DNA of 64,000 nucleotides from Blumeriella jaapii (lineage: Eukaryota > Ascomycota > Leotiomycetes > Helotiales > Drepanopezizaceae). The stretch spans positions 1,550,001 through 1,614,000 of the forward strand of contig VWND01000002.1 in assembly GCA_009599575.1 (NCBI GenBank), given 5' to 3'. Each line of letters begins with the position of its first letter. Position 1 is the first letter of the stretch. Below, piece by piece: positions 58,132 through 64,000 of the stretch. The notes below the pieces were generated by a model, which worked only from the letters and a program-made list of their open reading frames with translations, was not told where the DNA came from and searched no databases. Both the position numbers and the translations under genes were made by a program.

Positions 58132-59320
58132 ATGGCAGAAACTACTTCTACACCAGCAAAGCGTAGCCGCGTCTTCTTCGACATTTCAATTGGCAATAAG
58201 GCACAAGGCCGAGTCACCTTCGAGCTGTACAACGATGTCGTCCCCAAAACCGCCGAGAACTTTCGCGCTCTCTGCACCGGCGAGAAGGGTGAGGGGAAAG
58301 CTGGAAAGCTGCTTTCATACAAGGGCTCTACCTTCCACCGAGTCATCAAGCAGTTCATGATCCAAGGAGGTGATTTCACCGCTGGTAACGGAACCGGTGG
58401 GGAGTCTATCTACGGCAGCAAATTTGAGGACGAGAACTTCGATCTCAAACATGAGAAGCCATTCTTACTTTCAATGGCCAATGCTGGTCCAGGTGAGCTG
58501 CCTTGAGCTTTAACCAATCTAATATCAACCCAGAAGACAAAATGCTAAAGTTGCGCAAGGCACCAATGGCTCTCAATTCTTCGTCACCACTGTCCCAACA
58601 CCCCACCTCGATAGCAAGCACGTAGTTTTTGGTGAGGTCCTCAACGGCAAATCCATCATCCGCAAGATCGAGAACATGCCCACCCAGCCAGGCGACAAGC
58701 CCACCAAGGAAGTAGTCATCACCAACTGCGGCGAGCTCACAGGCGAGGAGGCCGACGCGGCCGAGACCAAGGCTCCAGATTCCACCGGCGATCCATACGA
58801 GGACTTCCCCGAGGACCAAGCTGGTGAGAAATCCGCGGCCTTCATCCTCGAGGTAGCTACGGCTTTAAAAGGTTTCGGAAATACGGCTTTCAAGAACGGT
58901 GATCTGAGTGTTGGACTGGACAAATACCAGAAGGGTCTCAGGTATCTGAATGAGGATCCGGATCTCGAGAATGAGTCTGCGGAGACAAAGGCCGCGCTCA
59001 ATGCACTGCGCTTCACGCTGAACTCGAACTCCGCTCTCCTAGCAAATAAGCAGAAAGACTTCACTGAGGGACTGAGGGCTGCTTCTGCTGCGTTAGAAGT
59101 CCCTGGTATCTCAGACACAGACAAGGCCAAAGCATTGTACCGTCGCGCCATTGCCGAGGTTGCGTTGAAGGACGAGGAGGCGGCGTTCGCGGATCTGACT
59201 GAGGCGATTAAGTTGGTTCCCGGCGATGCGGCTATTGCAAAGGAGTTGGCGGCTGTGAAGAAGAGCGCTGCTGAGCGGGCAAAGAAGGAAAAGGCTGCAT
59301 ACAGCAAGTTCTTCTCCTAG
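58132..59320 (+). CDS. cpr6: Cyclophilin 40-type peptidyl-prolyl isomerase with TPR domain
   Basis: Two exons (58132-58492, 58560-59320) give 373 aa. The cyclophilin domain (about 14-180) has [30 protein letters not shown] (catalytic Arg in FHRVI), [15 protein letters not shown] and, across the splice, [17 protein letters not shown]. The [13 protein letters not shown] insertion marks the divergent-loop cyclophilins. From about 205 come three TPR repeats ([36 protein letters not shown] and [18 protein letters not shown]). Cyp40/Cpr6 binds the C-terminal EEVD of Hsp90 through the TPRs and helps client folding in the cytosol. Convergent with the RasGAP gene. Confidence 0.96.
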
Positions 59321-59803
59321 ATCCTCGGTTGCTGCTTAAGGAGTGATAGCGAGCGTAATTTCCATGAATGACTTACAAATGTTGATGGCTGGGGACGATT
59401 AGATGAGGATGGAGGCACTTTGATATCCTGCTGCATTGACGAAGGCGCAAAAGAAGCTCGAACTTTCTACGGGAGTCATGAGGCGCATTCTCTTTCGTAT
59501 TTCTAAGGGGATAAAAGTTTCGTCTGGTTTTTTTTTGCTTTCCTTACTTTTGTCGCTACGTAGCCTGTATCCAATCCGTCCACGCTAGCTTCAACAAAGG
59601 AAATGACCATATAAATCTGGTATTGACATGTGCCTGTCCTGTTCCCTGATCATCCAGCTATCGTCTCGTGCGGGTGCTCCGACGAGCTTCGTGAAGAAAA
59701 AAGGGAAGCGACTCTGATTGAGAAGCCACTCATTTCCCCGAAAGACCGTCAGCGAACATCATTTTTATGAACACATCACTGCTACCGCATTCTGTAGATA
59801 CAA
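59321..59803. other. Convergent spacer between cyclophilin 40 and RasGAP genes
   Basis: Between two facing stop codons; contains 3' untranslated regions. A T9 run is at 59529-59537. No gene seen. Confidence 0.45.
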
Positions 59804-62800
59804 TCAAATCATACCCCCTGGACCAGTCCAAGTCGATGAACTGCCAGCGCTTTCCAAGCCTCCGAGATGTTGCGTATTGACATCAGCACCGCCCTTTCCC
59901 TTCCTCCTCAACCCACTTAAAAAATTCCTCGATGGCTTCCCGTTCCGACTCTGCTCTCTACTCAGCGGACTCGCCTGACCGCTGTCCGTTGTTGAATCAT
60001 AATGCTTTGGAGATTTGTTCTCTTTCCCAAACCTATGATCCCAAAAGCTCTGTCTCTCTTTCCGCTCCTTGCTGCCAGTTTCGCTGCTCGGCGAGCCAGG
60101 CAGTCGCTGATTCGATTCATGGTTTGCGGCATTTGCTCCAAAGTTGTCAGTCCACTTCGGAGTTTGCATGACTGATTCTGGGTGAGGGTCAGGGTCTAGG
60201 TTGGAGTGTTGTGATGGACTTGTGGCATCGCGGATGCTGGAGCTTTGCAGCGTCTCCACGATGTCTTCCCACTGCAGTGACACTTGGTCAGCGTCGTGAT
60301 CTTCATCCGTAGCTTCTAGAAGGCGGTTGTCGGCGCGGCGTCGAAGGTCTAGGCAAAGCTCGTGAAACTCGAGTAGCTCGCCTTCAAAGCCTTGTGGTGC
60401 CGTGTCCTGCGTCGTTGCATCGAGCCAGAGCTTGACTAACGAGGAAAAGTTACGCGGGTGGTCTATGAGGTATGGCAATGAAGGGAATCCTTCTCGTGAT
60501 GTTGGTGGGAGACGCGCGAGAATAGTGACAGGCGTCGAGTAAGATGCCGGAAGAGGAGATTCACCCTCACTCGGAATATCGCAGATAGTATCGAGGAAGT
60601 CCTTGACCCCTTGTCGGTGGGCATACAGGAATTTGTTCATAGGCTCCATCCAACTTTCCTTTTGTCCAAAATGTGAGAGGTTGGCTAGTGCTTGTAAACT
60701 CTTGGCGATCAGAGTAAAAGTTCTTTGAGCTTTCGGCTGCGGGTGATCACGAAGCAGACCAAACAATTTCGGGTTGAGGAGAGCGGGACAGAAAAACCGC
60801 AAGAAGAGAAATCCCGAAACGCTGGTATAAGCCGTGGTGCGCAGAAAATCGCCATACCGATCTTCAGTAACAGCCCGAATAAACTTCATGATTTGTCGAA
60901 GCTCAGGTGGGCATCTTTCGGCTGATCCAGCAATACTTTCCCACACATCAGTCGTTAAAGTTGTCAATAGTGTCCAGTTCTTGTCAATATCACCGACGTG
61001 CAGTATCCGGGATGGGTCGACCTCGCAGTCGGGGTTCAATGTGTTGATCTGGGAGATTTTCCCAGATAGCACTTCTTCCAGGTACTCCTTTCCGATCCGT
61101 CGCATGTGAAAGTCGAGAGCTTGAGTTAGTAAAGAGTTGCCACGAAAGAGGAGGTTAGCCTCTCCTTGTAACGACTTTCCCATATCCCTGACGATTTGTT
61201 CACGGTCGCTGAAAGATGTGAAGGACTCATTGGATTCAAGTCTCCTACTCCACCTCAGACGGCGGCTGGGCGGCTCCTTTCCGACACCATCGATTTCATC
61301 TTCAATCAGTGCCATCAGCCAGTCCCCAGCATGCCCAGACACCTGGAAGATGTTCATCAGTATCTCAGCAAGACCTTTCAGTTTGGCTGGTATGACCTGA
61401 GCTATCTGTAAAGTCAATCCGCGACCGAAATTGTGAAGGAGTTCGGAAATGGGATGATAATCTTTTGCGAGAAGAACGACAAGCTCATCATGGCGTACTC
61501 TCATAAACAGCTCGCCAATCTGCTCCTGTCGATCATCGAGGACTGGCCACCAAGATTCGTTATCCTTGTCCCTTTCCAACTTGTCCATTGGAATTTCGAC
61601 TGTTCCACAGACCACCTCGGCACGAAAGGTTGGCGACTGAGCACTAGAAGTGGAGAGAAAGCCAGGAACTGAAATCAGTGGATGCTCCATCTGCTTTAAA
61701 ACAATAGACAGACTTGGCAGGTGTGCTGGTAGATCCAAAAACTCGCAATCCTCTCTCCAAAAGGGATTCTTCGTTTCGGTTCTAGTCTTCGTACGAGCGC
61801 GAACTTCACCGTCCAATATGACTTCTACAAAATAGTCTCCGACGGAAGGATCGTGCTCCGGAGCTTTGGAAGGTTTTTCTAATTGTGATGCATCAGTCTT
61901 GGCCACAGGTTTTCTTATTCTGGCCTCGATGATGCGGAGCGACATCGATTTCTCTAGTCGAAACATATCGTTGGTGGATGGCAGGCACTGATTGACTATT
62001 GTGTAATCATCGGCTTCGTTCGAGTCTTGTCGGCCGTATATCTCGGGAACAGTGAAAGCTCGCAAGAGGCAGAACCACACCTCGTGCGCCACGCGCGATT
62101 CCAATGCAATGTAGACGGGTCGGAATATAGATAGCTGGGTGGAAGTTGACGTATACTGTGGAAATATTGCAATACAATACTCTTCGTCAAGGACAGATCT
62201 GTCTAGTCGTTGTATTGCACAACGTGATAGCTGAGAAAGTTGGATGACTGACAGCAGCGTAGAGTCATTGCTTGTTAGAAGCTTGAACTCTCCGTTATCT
62301 TGAAGAACACAAGACACTCTTCGCCAACCAGACCCGTTGGATGAACGCAAGTCACGGGTCGAGGAACGACGCACAATGGCGGTTGGAGAGGACGGGGCTC
62401 CCTTATCCCAAAGCAGCAATTTTGCCACCTTGATAATCGTCCCCCCTCTTTGATTGTTACCGAGCAACGACTCACGCCTCCGATTTGGCGGTCTGCTCTC
62501 TATAAAAGACGTTGCTGGAGATGCTGGAGATGCTGGAGCGCTGACCGAGAGGGAAGTCGTTCGGATCTGTTGCCAGCACAACAACGCTGCCAGCCAGAGA
62601 TCGTACTCCGTAGGGACCATCGGCGCAAGATAGATTTGAATACCTAATGCTTTATTCGACAGCCCAAGACGTCTTGTCGGTCTTTCTGACGAATCTATGG
62701 GCTTTACTCGACATCCGCGTAGATCAGAGATGACAGCTAAGTGCAAGGGCCCTGTATCACTACCTTCGAACATGAGAGATCCTTTGGCATCGTCGATGTA

Positions 62801-63640
62801 ACAGACTCCGGCATGCCAAGAGCCATTTTCGTCAGCCTGGTATTCAACCTTTCCTCTCATACGACCACACAAAGTCTTCATTAACATCAAGATCTTATTG
62901 GCGTCTCCAGTCATCACTGGCAGAGGGAGCGAGTTAACGGAGGGAACATCGCCCATGTTCAGCTGCGGCGATGTTGGCCTCGACTGTCGCGTTGTCAGAC
63001 GGCGCCCGCTTTTCACTGAACTGGGTTCTGGCGGGTTTGCGGATCGCGGTGAGTAGCTCGGCAGCGTAGACGTATCAGACTGAGGTGATCCCTCGCGGAA
63101 CGAAGATGACGTTGAGTGTACGGAGCCGATTCGGTGCCGGCTTGTCGACACGCTGCTCGAAGCTTTCCGTTGATGGGGAGGTTCGGCGACGGTGCGATTG
63201 CGAGGCCGACCGTGAAGACTGACCGGTGGTCCGGCGCAGCGAGGTCCACCTCCTCTTCCATCGAAAGAATCGGTGCTGTATGAGTCCTGAAGGACAAATC
63301 CGTGACGGCGGTCCGGGGGTTTCTCTCCTCCTTGTAGAAGCCGGGGCGATATTTGGACAGGGCCGATGCCGAAGGAGCCATCTTCCGACTCATCACGGCT
63401 CTCTGCTGTCAACGACGGCCATGCTGTACTGCTGTGCGTTCGCGCTCTCTGTGTTGCGTGAGGGTCGCTTGGTCTCTCGAGATTCCTTTCCAGAGTTTCG
63501 GAGGCATTACGTTGCCAGTTTTGCAGCGCGCCGTGACTATCTCCGCGTTCGCCAGAGGCTCTGCCGTCCATACCGAGAGGTAGGATGTCGTTCATCGGGT
63601 TCGTGTATGCCGTCTCATGCCTTTTCCTCCCACTCGACAA
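59804..63640 (-). CDS. bud2: Ras-family GTPase-activating protein, Bud2-like (PH-like, C2 and RasGAP)
   Basis: A single exon encodes 1278 aa. Residues 1-230 are Ser/Pro/Arg-rich and disordered. Two PH-like regions follow (about 240-350 and 390-540). A C2 domain is at about 565-690 (GDYFVEVILDGEVRARTKTR, then NPFWREDCEFLDLP). The RasGAP domain is at about 720-1020, with the arginine finger R833 in LLFRGNSLLTQALD and the FLFLRFFCPALLNPKLFGLL block that supports the finger. The tail is acidic, then Ser/Gly-rich. Bud2 stimulates GTP hydrolysis by the Ras-like protein Rsr1/Bud1 and sets polarity sites; in filamentous fungi it affects hyphal growth direction. Bud2 rather than Ira is inferred from C2 plus PH order and length. 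The start is the first Met of the frame; an upstream exon beyond 63640 is possible. Confidence 0.88.
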   Translation of the reverse strand: MSSGRKRHETAYTNPMNDILPLGMDGRASGERGDSHGALQNWQRNASETLERNLERPSDPHATQRARTHSSTAWPSLTAESRDESEDGSFGIGPVQISPRLLQGGEKPPDRRHGFVLQDSYSTDSFDGRGGGPRCAGPPVSLHGRPRNRTVAEPPHQRKASSSVSTSRHRIGSVHSTSSSFREGSPQSDTSTLPSYSPRSANPPEPSSVKSGRRLTTRQSRPTSPQLNMGDVPSVNSLPLPVMTGDANKILMLMKTLCGRMRGKVEYQADENGSWHAGVCYIDDAKGSLMFEGSDTGPLHLAVISDLRGCRVKPIDSSERPTRRLGLSNKALGIQIYLAPMVPTEYDLWLAALLCWQQIRTTSLSVSAPASPASPATSFIESRPPNRRRESLLGNNQRGGTIIKVAKLLLWDKGAPSSPTAIVRRSSTRDLRSSNGSGWRRVSCVLQDNGEFKLLTSNDSTLLSVIQLSQLSRCAIQRLDRSVLDEEYCIAIFPQYTSTSTQLSIFRPVYIALESRVAHEVWFCLLRAFTVPEIYGRQDSNEADDYTIVNQCLPSTNDMFRLEKSMSLRIIEARIRKPVAKTDASQLEKPSKAPEHDPSVGDYFVEVILDGEVRARTKTRTETKNPFWREDCEFLDLPAHLPSLSIVLKQMEHPLISVPGFLSTSSAQSPTFRAEVVCGTVEIPMDKLERDKDNESWWPVLDDRQEQIGELFMRVRHDELVVLLAKDYHPISELLHNFGRGLTLQIAQVIPAKLKGLAEILMNIFQVSGHAGDWLMALIEDEIDGVGKEPPSRRLRWSRRLESNESFTSFSDREQIVRDMGKSLQGEANLLFRGNSLLTQALDFHMRRIGKEYLEEVLSGKISQINTLNPDCEVDPSRILHVGDIDKNWTLLTTLTTDVWESIAGSAERCPPELRQIMKFIRAVTEDRYGDFLRTTAYTSVSGFLFLRFFCPALLNPKLFGLLRDHPQPKAQRTFTLIAKSLQALANLSHFGQKESWMEPMNKFLYAHRQGVKDFLDTICDIPSEGESPLPASYSTPVTILARLPPTSREGFPSLPYLIDHPRNFSSLVKLWLDATTQDTAPQGFEGELLEFHELCLDLRRRADNRLLEATDEDHDADQVSLQWEDIVETLQSSSIRDATSPSQHSNLDPDPHPESVMQTPKWTDNFGANAANHESNQRLPGSPSSETGSKERKERQSFWDHRFGKENKSPKHYDSTTDSGQASPLSREQSRNGKPSRNFLSGLRRKGKGGADVNTQHLGGLESAGSSSTWTGPGGMI

Positions 63641-64000
63641 TCGATTCTGGCCGCGACGTACAGTGGGATTGGCTTGCGCTTCCTACTGTGGCGGACAGAG
63701 GCACCTTATCTACCAGCCGTTCCAGAGCAGGAGCAGGAGCAGGAGGAGTCGGCGCAGACTGGAGCGCTGTGCACGGCGGGGGTCGAAGGAGAATCAATCC
63801 TCGATGTCTTTCCGTCCGAAGAATGGCGCTATCTGTCGACAATCCTTGGGGTTGCAGGCCGCAAGTCTTCCCAATACCGATCTCCCTTCCCTCCTCTCCT
63901 TCATCGTCGCTCGCCCAGCAGCGGATCGAGGAAAGGCGTCGACAATGGGACGAGAGGCGAGCGTTCCCGTGCAAGACCGACGCCGAGATTCCTGGCGCCG
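63641..64000. other. Upstream region of RasGAP gene, window edge
   Basis: Probably the leader and promoter of the RasGAP gene. A GAGCAG-type repeat lies near 63726-63745. A minus-strand frame of 119 aa in another phase shows no domain, but a short upstream coding exon cannot be excluded at the window edge. Confidence 0.35.

Overview
The window is nuclear DNA of a filamentous ascomycete (Pezizomycotina). Genes are mostly split by introns of about 50-70 bp with GTAnGT-type donors and CTAAC-like branch sites. Every protein that can be recognised is fungal: a GRIP golgin, Mpe1, Nop13, Iec3, an Atf1-type bZIP factor, a multi-ZZ Nbr1, and an antizyme with a programmed frameshift. A Leotiomycete-like source is possible, but that is only an impression. 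All gene models below were spliced by hand. In each, the exon lengths sum to a multiple of three and the joined protein restores family motifs.

Layout. 0-10.7 kb: SWIM/RING protein (-), short catalase-like protein (-), GRIP golgin (+), YAT amino-acid permease (+), ornithine decarboxylase antizyme (-). 12-18.5 kb: yippee-domain protein (+), an AT-rich gene-free island (about 13.4-15.9 kb), then Mpe1 (+). 18.5-28.8 kb: a gene-poor stretch full of microsatellites and dispersed TACAGTAC-type motifs, with one plausible small gene on the minus strand. 28.8-47.2 kb: a glutathione S-transferase-like protein (-), an Atf1/AtfA bZIP factor (+), a Btz-domain protein (+) and an Nbr1-type autophagy receptor (+), separated by long repeat-laden spacers. 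47.2-64 kb: compact housekeeping genes: Nop13-like (-), Iec3 (+), NADP-isocitrate dehydrogenase (-), NOT3/NOT5 (-), D-aminoacyl-tRNA deacylase (+), cyclophilin 40 (+) and a Bud2-like RasGAP (-).

Function. Several genes act in mRNA life: Mpe1 in 3'-end cleavage, the Btz protein in exon-junction or mRNP biology, NOT3/5 in deadenylation, Nop13 in ribosome biogenesis, and the deacylase in tRNA proofreading. Others serve stress and metabolism: AtfA, the catalase-like protein, the GST-like protein, Idp1, antizyme and the permease. They are not an operon or an obvious biosynthetic cluster. I found no defence system, CRISPR array, virus or intact transposon.

The strongest special signals are: (i) the antizyme +1 recoding site TCC-TGA, with a frame-neutral intron ending 15 nt upstream; (ii) at least five perfect copies of the palindrome TACTGTACAGTA and many partial ones, nearly all intergenic; (iii) unusual gene structures, namely a 7-nt first coding exon with a GC-AG intron in the deacylase, a 16-nt internal microexon in the GST-like gene, and a stop-free 3n intron inside the bZIP basic region; (iv) a 22-bp tandem duplication across the stop codon of the Nop13-like gene.
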